Source: JAVBPP01 sp031549535
GTDB lineage: Bacteria; Bacillota; Clostridia; Oscillospirales; Acutalibacteraceae
DNA length: 64,000 bases
NCBI GenBank assembly: GCA_031549535.1
Contig: JAVBPP010000052.1
Span: 9,938 to 73,937, forward strand
Direction of reading: 5' to 3'
The position numbers were made by a program, and so were the translations under genes. The first letter of the stretch is position 1. Every line of letters begins with the position of its first letter. This document shows positions 33,670-41,751 of this stretch, one piece after another. Below the pieces are notes generated by a model, which was given only the letters and a program-made list of their open reading frames with translations, made no database searches and was not told where the DNA came from.

Positions 33670-35601
33670 TTGGCTGCGGAATTTTCCAAAATTTATGTGC
33701 TGTTTAAGACGCATTTGGATGTGGGTTTCACGGATTTGGCCCGCAATGTGGTGCGGCAATATTTGAATTCTTATATCCCAAACGCCATCGCCACCGCAAA
33801 AATGCTGCGCGAAAAGGGCGGTGCAGCCCGCTTTGTTTGGACGACGGGCTCCTGGCTGATTCAGGAATGCCTGGAGCGCGGCAGCGAGGCAACCCGCAGC
33901 GCATTGGAGGAGGCGATTCGCGCCGGGGATATCCGCTGGCACGGTCTGCCTTTTACCACGCATACGGAAATCATGGATGTGCCGCTTTTTCGTTACGGGC
34001 TTTCTCTCTCGCAGGGGTTGGACGCTCGTTTCGGGCGCAAAACCATTGCGGCGAAAATGACGGATGTCCCCGGCCACACCAAGGCGATGATTCCCCTGCT
34101 GTGCGAGGCGGGAATTGAGTTTTTGCATATCGGTGTGAACGAAAGCTGCACCATGCCCAACCTGCCACCCATTTTCCGTTGGAAGAACGGCAAGGATGCC
34201 ATTACGATCATGTACAGCCAAAGTTACGGAGATTTTGCGCCCATCGGCAACAGCGGAGCCGCGCTGTACTTTGCGCATACCGGCGACAACACAGGCGGGC
34301 AAAGCGCAAAGCAGGTGGAAAAGCTGTTCGAAAAACTGCGTGCAGAGCACCCGAACACAGAAATTGTGGCCGCGGACTTAAACGATGTTGCGAACGAAGC
34401 AAAAAAAATCGCCGATACCCTGCCTGTTATCACGCAGGAAATTGGCGATACCTGGATTCACGGCGTTGGCTCTGACCCGCAGCGCATGGCGATGTATAAG
34501 GCCATGTTGCGCTTTCGCGACAGCTTGGAGGATGAAAGCGAGCGAAACAAGCTCAACCACGGTTTACTGATGATTCCGGAGCATACCTGGGGTGTAGACG
34601 AAAAAACTTATCTGAAAGATCATAAACATTTTGCGCGCGCGGAGTTTGATAAGCTGCGCGGCACGAAACAAAATTACAAGATGATGGAGGCCTCCTGGGA
34701 GGAGCAGCGGGCTTATATTACCGGTGCCGTGCAGTCCCTTTCCCCCGCAAACCGGGAGGGAGCGCTCAGCCGCCTGCGGGATTTGGGCAGAACACCGAGC
34801 AATCTGGCTGACGCGCAGCGCGTAAAACCCTATGAAATGCTGGAAATCAACGGCTATACCGTGCAAATTAATCGGCGCGGCATCATCAAATATTTGAAGC
34901 AAGGCGACACCCTGCTTGCGGACGAAACACATATCCTGGGGCGCATCCTCTACGAGCAATTTTGCAAGGAGGACTATGACCGCTTTTTTGGGCAGTACAA
35001 CATTCTGCCCGTGGAATGGGCGATTGAGGATTTTCAAAAGCTGGGCATGGAACGCGGCATCGACCGCTACCGCCAATATAAGCCCAACCTAACGGAGCTG
35101 TATCAAAAGGGCAATCGCCTGATTGCCCTGCTGGAATTCCCGGAGGAGGCCTATCGCAATTACGGTTGCCCCCGCACGGCGGAACTGGTGATGCTGTTTG
35201 AAAAAACGCAGCTTAGCTTGGATTTTCGCTATTTCGACAAGCCCGCAAACCGCATGGCCGAGGCCATGTGGCTGCTGATGAACCCCATTGCAAGCAACCC
35301 GCGTGTGCGCAAGCTGGGCGAGGCAATTGACCCTGCGGACGTTGTGGAAAACGGCAACAGAAAGCTGTTTGGCACAGATTACGGCGTGGTATATGACAAC
35401 TGCTCCGTTGGGGCGCTGGATAGCGCCCTGCTGGCCTTTGAAACGCCCTCGCTCCTGGATTTCAATAACAAACAACCAGACCCCGCGAAGGGGGTCTGGT
35501 TCAATCTGTTTAACAATGTTTGGGGTACCAACTTTTGCATGTGGCACAGCGGGGCCATGCATTACCGCTTTGTGTTACGGCTGAATCCGGCATTGGAATA
35601 A
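33670..35601 (+). CDS. DUF5054/GH38-like glycoside hydrolase
   Basis: A 643-residue protein resembling the DUF5054 family, which is related to GH38 alpha-mannosidases. The N-terminal domain has THLDVGFTD (the metal-binding HxD of GH38) and TDVPGH (about 140-145), where GH38 enzymes carry the Asp nucleophile in a DxFGH motif. The helical and beta C-terminal part (about 400-643) is less conserved. There is no signal peptide, so it acts in the cytoplasm on imported oligosaccharides. The start is TTG 33670 with AGGTGA upstream. It is probably co-transcribed with nagB. The last 130 bases contain a terminator-like stem (35474-35501) that may serve the opposite gene. Confidence 0.75.
   Translation: MAAEFSKIYVLFKTHLDVGFTDLARNVVRQYLNSYIPNAIATAKMLREKGGAARFVWTTGSWLIQECLERGSEATRSALEEAIRAGDIRWHGLPFTTHTEIMDVPLFRYGLSLSQGLDARFGRKTIAAKMTDVPGHTKAMIPLLCEAGIEFLHIGVNESCTMPNLPPIFRWKNGKDAITIMYSQSYGDFAPIGNSGAALYFAHTGDNTGGQSAKQVEKLFEKLRAEHPNTEIVAADLNDVANEAKKIADTLPVITQEIGDTWIHGVGSDPQRMAMYKAMLRFRDSLEDESERNKLNHGLLMIPEHTWGVDEKTYLKDHKHFARAEFDKLRGTKQNYKMMEASWEEQRAYITGAVQSLSPANREGALSRLRDLGRTPSNLADAQRVKPYEMLEINGYTVQINRRGIIKYLKQGDTLLADETHILGRILYEQFCKEDYDRFFGQYNILPVEWAIEDFQKLGMERGIDRYRQYKPNLTELYQKGNRLIALLEFPEEAYRNYGCPRTAELVMLFEKTQLSLDFRYFDKPANRMAEAMWLLMNPIASNPRVRKLGEAIDPADVVENGNRKLFGTDYGVVYDNCSVGALDSALLAFETPSLLDFNNKQPDPAKGVWFNLFNNVWGTNFCMWHSGAMHYRFVLRLNPALE
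35474..35501 (-). terminator. Terminator-like hairpin inside the GH38-like gene, antisense
   Basis: AACCAGACCCC (35474-35484) and GGGGTCTGGTT (35491-35501) form a perfect 11-base stem with a 6-base loop. Read leftward, it is followed by TTGTTTGTTATT, as expected for an intrinsic terminator. It lies 107-134 bases past the stop of the convergent membrane protein gene ending at 35608. Confidence 0.6.
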
Positions 35602-35607
35602 CAGCAA

Positions 35608-37044
35608 TTACGGCAAAGTGCGAAACGCGAGCACCAGAAGAATCACAATCTCAACCAGCTTGCAGACTTCCACGGTGGACAGGGTTCCAAAGGAAGACAG
35701 CCTTAAGCCGCCGCGTTTCCTTGCCCGTTGCTTGATTTCCTGTATGCGATGCGGTGTCAAATCGTAAAATAGCAGCTGGTAACAAAAATACACCAGGCAA
35801 TACATCAGCAGCGTCTGCGTCATAGTAAAGCTGTTCGGCAACAGAATTTCCGCGATAATGATGACAATGTTTAACAGCATCATGCCCGCGGCGATGAGCT
35901 TGCCGTTTTTTAGTTTGAGCACCTTTTGGGAGCTCAGGCCCATGAGCGTGGAAATAACCCAATACATTACAAAAAAGGAAATCATCTGCGCAAAACGGCG
36001 GTTGCCCAACAGCACCAGGGGGACTGCAAAATAAGTGAAGGCTGCCTGCTGCCAAATCTCCGGCACGCGGCCGTATTTTTTCTTTTTGTCCGCCCAGGCA
36101 CCGAACAGGGCACAGGCCAGCTCGCCCAGCACAATCAGCGCGGCAAAGCCAAGCCAGCCAATGAGCTGCTCGTGTTTTGCGGTGGGATTCCAGAGCGGGA
36201 GTTTATCGATTTGAATACGCACAAACATTATTTGCAAATCGGAATGACCCAGTGCAAAACCGATGGCCATTCCAAGCGCTCCAACGGCACCCAAGGTGTT
36301 CTCCATGATTTTCCAGTTGTCAATCATACCCTTTTTTTGCCAGGAGCCAAAGATGTATTTGCCGCTTTTCAGGGGATACATGGTAACATACATTAAGAAA
36401 ATTCCAATCACCCAGCCAACGGCTCCGCCGCCCATGCCCCAAAGGCAAAGGCGCAGGGTGTAGCCATCCTGTTTTATCAGAACAAAAACGAGCAGCTCCA
36501 ATAACATCATCAGCATGCCGCCCCATTCCTCGCGGCGGCCGCTGGAAAGGTAAATGCGGGGGAACACGTTTTCCTTTGGTTTAAATGGGTGATTGAACGC
36601 CACGATGCCGATGGCGCGCAGCACGGGCATCAGGGCAAAGAAAATAAGAATTTCTGTAACAGAATAAACCTTGCCCGTCATAGCGGTAAAGGCCAGCCCT
36701 AAAAAGCCGGCCGCAATGCCAAACCAAAGCGCACCCTTCATCGCAAGGCCCAGGTAGCCGCTTACAGGCTGAGGAGAGGGTTTGGCGTTCTTCACCCTGT
36801 CCATGGTCTGGGCATAGGTCTCCGTGCCGCCCACAAACATGCCGAGTGCACCGACAGCGGAAAAAATCCAAAAATTTTCCTGCAAAACAGGAATACCCGA
36901 GAACCAGGCAAACAGCAGCCCCAGCATAGCGCCGGGCAGCATGGCGCCCTTTTCCTTTCCCAAGGTGGTGCCGCGGATTGCCCAGCCGAGGGAGCCCGCA
37001 ATAACTGAAATAAACAAAAATGTTGCCATGGTGGAAGATGACAT
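35608..37044 (-). CDS. Polytopic membrane protein of unknown function
   Basis: A 478-residue protein with about 12 hydrophobic segments spread over its length and a basic tail (about 425-445, HRIQEIKQRARKRGG) before a last helix. I do not recognise the family. Notable blocks are GSLGWAIRGTTLGKEKGAMLPG near the N-terminus and SSGRREEWGG in a loop. It could be a transporter or a membrane-bound carbohydrate-modifying enzyme. ATG 37044 is chosen because AAAGGAGAGA precedes it; the frame also opens at 37065. It has its own promoter (37092-37120) and faces the GH38-like gene tail to tail across 6 bases. Confidence 0.7.
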   Translation of the reverse strand: MSSSTMATFLFISVIAGSLGWAIRGTTLGKEKGAMLPGAMLGLLFAWFSGIPVLQENFWIFSAVGALGMFVGGTETYAQTMDRVKNAKPSPQPVSGYLGLAMKGALWFGIAAGFLGLAFTAMTGKVYSVTEILIFFALMPVLRAIGIVAFNHPFKPKENVFPRIYLSSGRREEWGGMLMMLLELLVFVLIKQDGYTLRLCLWGMGGGAVGWVIGIFLMYVTMYPLKSGKYIFGSWQKKGMIDNWKIMENTLGAVGALGMAIGFALGHSDLQIMFVRIQIDKLPLWNPTAKHEQLIGWLGFAALIVLGELACALFGAWADKKKKYGRVPEIWQQAAFTYFAVPLVLLGNRRFAQMISFFVMYWVISTLMGLSSQKVLKLKNGKLIAAGMMLLNIVIIIAEILLPNSFTMTQTLLMYCLVYFCYQLLFYDLTPHRIQEIKQRARKRGGLRLSSFGTLSTVEVCKLVEIVILLVLAFRTLP

Positions 37045-37091
37045 GGAATCTCTCTCCTTTACCAATCACCGAATTGATTTATCCACCGCTA

Positions 37092-37120
37092 ATGATACTG
37101 AATTCACAGGATTTTTTCAA
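37092..37120 (-). promoter_or_regulatory. Sigma-A promoter of the unknown membrane protein gene
   Basis: On the minus strand TTGAAA (37115-37120) and TATCAT (37092-37097) are spaced by 17 bases, 48 bases upstream of the start codon. This separates the gene from the histidine kinase gene ending at 37208. Confidence 0.6.
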
Positions 37121-37207
37121 CAATAATTTTGCAAAAAAGCCGAATTCTCTGAACAGGAGCGCTTCATGGACCCGTTTGCTTGGAGTTCGTATTGCATGGG
37201 AGTACTG

Positions 37208-38650
37208 TTATTGCCGCAGCGTTGCCATCTCAAACCAAAACACGCTGCCCTCGCCCTCGCGGCTTTGCACACCGAATGCGGCCTTGTGCAGTTCCAGTGA
37301 TTTTTTTACAATGGAGAGGCCCAGCCCCGTGCCGACGACGGCGCGTTTGTGTGTTTCGCTCGCCTTATAATAGCGCTCCCAGATGCTTTCCATCTTTTCC
37401 TGCGGAATGCCCATGCCGGTATCGCGGACGCTGAAATGCAGCTTGCCGCCCAAATCACGCAGGGTGACAAAAATGGTCTTATCCTCCCCCGTGTAGTTGA
37501 TGGCGTTGCTGATGAGGTTATACAGCGCGCGCCGGAGATACAGGGCGCTGCCGCTGCAATACAGATTATCCGCAATATCGGTTTGAATGGTATAGCCTTC
37601 TTTTTCACAGACCGCCTGAAAGCTCTCCAGCGTTTCCTGCAGGCAGGCGCTGAGATTTACTTGCTCCATAGCTATGGCCTGCTCATCCGCCTCCAGCTTG
37701 GAAAGCTCCAGCACCTCGTTGACCATGCCGGTCAGCCAATCCGCCTCCTTGACAATCATTTCGCTGTGGGCGTTGCGCTTTTCCGGATTTTCGCCGGAAA
37801 CATCGTGAATCAGCTCGCCGTAAAACTTAATGATGGTTAAGGGGGTTTTTAAATCGTGGGAAAGGTTGGCGATAAACTCCTTGCGGTAGCGTTCAGTTTT
37901 ACTCAATTCCCGTGTGGCGTAATTCAGCGTGTCAGAGAGCTGCTGAATTTCCCGGAAATCGCTGTTTTCAAAGCTAACCTCCATATCGCCGTGCGCAAGC
38001 CGTTCCGCCGTTTTTGTCAGGCGTTCCAAGGGGCGGGAGAGCTTTCTGGAAAGCAGCTGTGCCATAATCAGCGACAGGGCAAGCAGAATGACAATCATCA
38101 TCAAAAACTGGGTGCGCAGCGCCGCCATGGCGGAATCAATCGGCGGAATGAAGGCGCTGATATACAGGTAAACCGTGCCGTTATCCAGCTGGTTCTCCAC
38201 CTGCGGCAGCTTGGAAACAAACACCGCCTTGGAGCTTTTATTCCCCTCGTCTTTAAACAAAAAATGAATTGCGTCCTTTTTGGGATTCTCTTGAAACTGT
38301 TTTTGAATTTCCAGCAGTTCGGTGCTCAGATAGGCGCGCATGCCGCCGCGGAACGGGTTGGGGAGAATCTCCAGCTCCAGGCCGCTCTGCGCAAACTCAT
38401 ATTCCGGAATTAAGGCAATGGTAATGTTATATTTCTGCCAATATTCCTGTGTTAATGTGTTAAAATCTTCCTGCCCATAATGCGCGGTGAGGGTTTGGCC
38501 GATGCGCTGCACCTCGTTCGCCTTCATGTTCTCGTTAAAGCGGCCCAGCAGCGCAAACTGCAAAATACCGAGCACCAGAAGAATCAACAGCGCAAACAGG
38601 CACAGATACAACCAGTTTTTTACCTTAAGGCTCTTCCAGTCAACCTTCAA
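37208..38650 (-). CDS. Sensor histidine kinase
   Basis: A 480-residue membrane kinase. Membrane helices at about 13-33 and 185-208 flank an extracellular sensor domain of about 150 residues. A HAMP domain follows (about 205-258, containing RKLSRPLERLTKTAERLAHGD). The H box SHDLKTPL (about 280) has the phosphorylated His, and the ATPase shows N (NLISNAINYTG), G1 (DTGMGIP) and G2 (GTGLGLSIVKK) boxes. It overlaps the response regulator gene upstream by 11 bases, so the pair is co-expressed. The signal is unknown. Confidence 0.95.
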   Translation of the reverse strand: MKVDWKSLKVKNWLYLCLFALLILLVLGILQFALLGRFNENMKANEVQRIGQTLTAHYGQEDFNTLTQEYWQKYNITIALIPEYEFAQSGLELEILPNPFRGGMRAYLSTELLEIQKQFQENPKKDAIHFLFKDEGNKSSKAVFVSKLPQVENQLDNGTVYLYISAFIPPIDSAMAALRTQFLMMIVILLALSLIMAQLLSRKLSRPLERLTKTAERLAHGDMEVSFENSDFREIQQLSDTLNYATRELSKTERYRKEFIANLSHDLKTPLTIIKFYGELIHDVSGENPEKRNAHSEMIVKEADWLTGMVNEVLELSKLEADEQAIAMEQVNLSACLQETLESFQAVCEKEGYTIQTDIADNLYCSGSALYLRRALYNLISNAINYTGEDKTIFVTLRDLGGKLHFSVRDTGMGIPQEKMESIWERYYKASETHKRAVVGTGLGLSIVKKSLELHKAAFGVQSREGEGSVFWFEMATLRQ

Positions 38651-39332
38651 AGCGATACCCCACCCCTCTGAGCGTTACAATTAAATCCTTATATGCGCCC
38701 AAGCTGTTGCGCAGGGTTTTGATGTGCGTATCCACAGTTCTGTCCTCGCCGAAAAAATCATAGCCCCAAACGCTGGACAGCAGTTTTTCGCGGCTTAGGG
38801 CAATGTTTTTATTTTTCACCAGATAAAACAGCAGGTCGTACTCCTTGGGCGTTAAGTCCGTTTTTATGCCGTCAATGGTTACAATACGCCCCGTGACATC
38901 CACCTCCAGGCCGCCGAAGGTGTAGACCTCCTTCTGCGTTTCCGGCTGGCGTATGCTGTTTTTGTGGCGGTTGATGATGACTTGAATCCGTGCAATGACC
39001 TCCTTGGCGGAAAACGGTTTGGTGACATAGTCATCTATCCCCAATTCAAAGCCATAAAGCTTGTCATACTCTTCGCTGCGCGCGGAGAGCATTAAAATCG
39101 GGATATCCTTGAGTTTACGGATCTCCTTGCTGGCGGTGAAGCCGTCAACCTTGGGCATCATCACATCCATGACAATGACGTCAAAATCCTGCTCCCTGCA
39201 CAGGGCGACTGCCTGCATGCCGTCGCTGGCCTGCGTCACCGCATAACCCATAAATTCCGCATATTCCGCCAGTCCGTTGCGAATGGCGTCCTCATCGTCC
39301 ACAATTAAGATCTGATATGTTTGCTCCCCCAT
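38640..39332 (-). CDS. OmpR/PhoB-family response regulator
   Basis: A 230-residue regulator. The receiver domain (about 1-120) has the acidic pair DDED, the phospho-acceptor in DVIVMDVMMP (about D55) and the conserved Lys in YVTKPFS. The C-terminal winged helix (about 130-228) has RTVDTHIKTLRNSLG and the ending VTLRGVGYRFEG. It pairs with the histidine kinase that overlaps its end. The flanking glycan genes (GH95, GH38-like, transporters) are possible but unproven targets. Confidence 0.95.
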   Translation of the reverse strand: MGEQTYQILIVDDEDAIRNGLAEYAEFMGYAVTQASDGMQAVALCREQDFDVIVMDVMMPKVDGFTASKEIRKLKDIPILMLSARSEEYDKLYGFELGIDDYVTKPFSAKEVIARIQVIINRHKNSIRQPETQKEVYTFGGLEVDVTGRIVTIDGIKTDLTPKEYDLLFYLVKNKNIALSREKLLSSVWGYDFFGEDRTVDTHIKTLRNSLGAYKDLIVTLRGVGYRFEG

Positions 39333-39411
39333 GATGCCTCGCCCCTTCTTTTGGTCTGGTCTTTAGTGTACCCTTGCTTTATGTGCGCCACATGTGTGTT
39401 TTGTGAAAATA

Positions 39412-41637
39412 TCAAAGGATTTTTTGCGTTTCACCCACTGCAAAGCTCACGTCACGCGGCGCATCCTCCCCCGGCAGCGCAAGGCTGCAGCTGCCGCCTG
39501 CCCGCGCCGTTACGCTGAGCGAAATAACGCGCCCGTTTTCCCAAGCCGCGTTCAGAACAAAATTTCCGCGTGCCACAAGGCCCGAAAACGAGCCGTTTTG
39601 CCACGCGTTGGGCAGAGCGGGCAACAGGACAATTGTGCCGGTATGGCTTTGCAGCAGCATTTCCGCAACACCTGCCGTGCCGCCGAAATTGCCGTCTATC
39701 TGAAACGGCGGGTGGGTATCCCAGAGGTTTGGCAGGGTGCCGTAGCGCAGCAAATCCGTGTAAAGTTTGTGCGCACGGTTTCCGTCCCCGGTGCGCGCCC
39801 AAAGGTTCAGGCGGTGTGCCATGGCCCAGCCGGTGGATTCATCCCCGCGCCGGTTCAGCGTCAGCTGTGCGGCGTTAAGCCAGGCCGGCGTGCCGCTGTG
39901 AATCACCGTGCCGGGGTAGAGCCCAACCAGTTGCGAAATGTGGCGGTGATGTTCCTCGCCGATGTCCCCATAGGCCTCCTCCTCGCGGAACTCCTTAACC
40001 TGGCCGGAGCTGCCGATTTGTACCGGATCCAAGCGCCCGATTTGTTCCCGCAGCGTTTCGGTCAGCGCGTCCTGCGTTCCCAAAATTGTCGCCGCCAGCA
40101 AGGTGTTCTTATGGTTTTCCCAAACCATCTGCTGGTCAAACGCGCAGCCTGTGGTGAAGCAATAGCATTCATCCTCCGGATCAATCTGCTCCGGGGAGGC
40201 GGAATACGTTACCAACAGTGTGCCGTCCTCCTGCTCCGCCAAGGTTTTGCTCAGGAATTTCGCCATATCCGCCATAACGGGGTAACAGACCTCCCGCAGC
40301 AGGGTGCTGTCGCGGGTATAATCGTAGTAATCCCAAAACAGCAGGGCGCTGAACGCACCGGTACCCGGGCCGGAATGGATGCTGAAACCCTCCAGGGTAT
40401 ACAGCCAGGCCGCCGTGCCGATTGTCCAGCCGTTGTCCCCAGGGGTGTCGGAGTAGTTTTCCTCATACATCCGGCGTATGTAGCTGTCTGCGCATTGCTT
40501 GGCTAGGGGCATATAAGCCTTGTTGTAGGCCGCGTAGGCGGAGAAGCTCTCCGCCAGATTGGTAGAAAATGCGGGCCAGTAGTTCATCTGCACATTGATA
40601 TTGTGCCAGTAGCCGCAGCTCCAGGGGGCGTCGTTGTGGCAGTTCCAAGCCCCTTGTAAATTGGCGGGCGTGGTGCCGGGGCGGGAGGAGGCAATCAGCA
40701 AATAGCGTCCGTATTGAAAATACAGTTCCTCCAGATAGCGTGCCGCCGCAGCATGCGTATCCTCGCGGTATTCCTCCAGCAACAGGTCGGTTGGCAACTC
40801 CGTTTCGCCGCCCAAATCCAGGGCGACACGGCTGAATAAATTGCGGTAATCCGCAATGTGCCGCTCGCGCAGGTTTTCATAGCCCAGGGCTCGCGCCCGC
40901 TGCAAACGCGCAGAGACCGCCTCGTGCGGGTGTGCATAGGGGGCAAGCTTTTGTTTGGGATCCTCCTCCAGAAACACACGCGCCTCCATGCGGTAGTTTG
41001 TTCCAAGGCACGCAAGAAGAACAGCGCTGCTTGCATGCTCCAGAATCAACGCCCCGTCCCGCGCGCGCAGCGTTCCGCCCTCATGTAGCAGGCAAAGCTG
41101 CAGTTCAAACGCAATGTTGTAATAGTCCATTGTGCCGCTGAGCGTGAGGATATCCCCCTGTGAGTGCACGGTGCCGCGCTTGCCCGCGCCGTCGCCCGGC
41201 GTGGTGCCGTAGTCCTTGAGAAAGGGAATTTCCGCACGCAGGGTAAAGCTGAGTGCGCCCGGCGTTTCCGCCTGCAGGCGCAGGGCAAAAATTTGGTCGG
41301 GATAACTTGCAAAGCACTCGCGCCGATACTGCACGCCCCCATGACGGTATGCCGTTAGGGCGAGCGCGGTGTCCAGCTCCAGCGAGCGGCTGTAATCCGT
41401 TACATTCGCATGCCCAAAATCCAGATACAGCTCCGCAAAGTTATTCAGGCCTCCGGCACCCGCCGGGTTGCACAGGCTGTTTTCGGTGAACTGGATGCGC
41501 TCCGTCTGCGTGCGCCCGAATACGCAGGCGCCGAAATAACCGTTGCCGACGGGGAGCGACCAAAGCTCCCAGGCCTCCTCCTCGCTCATGCCCGGCTCCT
41601 CGGCCGGTGACGTGTACCAAAGTTTGTATGCTTTCAT
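39412..41637 (-). CDS. GH95 alpha-L-fucosidase/galactosidase-like enzyme
   Basis: A 741-residue glycoside hydrolase of family 95. The N-terminal beta-sandwich (about 1-230, opening LWYTSPAEE and LPVGNGYFGACVFG) precedes an (alpha/alpha)6 barrel. The catalytic region HNINVQMNYWP (about 345) carries the Asn pair that activates water, and QIDGNFGGTAGVAEMLLQ (about 650) carries the Asp base. There is no signal peptide, so it should hydrolyse imported fucosyl or galactosyl oligosaccharides in the cytoplasm. It is divergent from a GPH-type transporter gene with overlapping promoters, which suggests a shared substrate. Confidence 0.92.
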   Translation of the reverse strand: MKAYKLWYTSPAEEPGMSEEEAWELWSLPVGNGYFGACVFGRTQTERIQFTENSLCNPAGAGGLNNFAELYLDFGHANVTDYSRSLELDTALALTAYRHGGVQYRRECFASYPDQIFALRLQAETPGALSFTLRAEIPFLKDYGTTPGDGAGKRGTVHSQGDILTLSGTMDYYNIAFELQLCLLHEGGTLRARDGALILEHASSAVLLACLGTNYRMEARVFLEEDPKQKLAPYAHPHEAVSARLQRARALGYENLRERHIADYRNLFSRVALDLGGETELPTDLLLEEYREDTHAAAARYLEELYFQYGRYLLIASSRPGTTPANLQGAWNCHNDAPWSCGYWHNINVQMNYWPAFSTNLAESFSAYAAYNKAYMPLAKQCADSYIRRMYEENYSDTPGDNGWTIGTAAWLYTLEGFSIHSGPGTGAFSALLFWDYYDYTRDSTLLREVCYPVMADMAKFLSKTLAEQEDGTLLVTYSASPEQIDPEDECYCFTTGCAFDQQMVWENHKNTLLAATILGTQDALTETLREQIGRLDPVQIGSSGQVKEFREEEAYGDIGEEHHRHISQLVGLYPGTVIHSGTPAWLNAAQLTLNRRGDESTGWAMAHRLNLWARTGDGNRAHKLYTDLLRYGTLPNLWDTHPPFQIDGNFGGTAGVAEMLLQSHTGTIVLLPALPNAWQNGSFSGLVARGNFVLNAAWENGRVISLSVTARAGGSCSLALPGEDAPRDVSFAVGETQKIL

Positions 41638-41663
41638 ACGACTGCTTATCCTTTCGGTTTTTC

Positions 41664-41692
41664 TTGCGAAAACGGCACGGCTGTGCTATGCT
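41664..41692 (+). promoter_or_regulatory. Promoter of the third GPH-like transporter gene
   Basis: TTGCGA (41664-41669) and TATGCT (41687-41692) with a 17-base spacer. It faces the GH95 promoter, and the two predicted start sites nearly coincide. Confidence 0.5.
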
Positions 41693-41699
41693 TTGTATC

Positions 41700-41728
41700 A
41701 ATATACCACGCAGCCGCGTGAAATGCAA
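41700..41728 (-). promoter_or_regulatory. Promoter of the GH95 gene
   Basis: On the minus strand TTGCAT (41723-41728) and TATATT (41700-41705) with a 17-base spacer. The spacer contains the dyad CACGC-AGCC-GCGTG (41707-41720), a possible operator. Confidence 0.55.
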
Positions 41729-41751
41729 AAACAGAATAGTGGGTGGATGAA

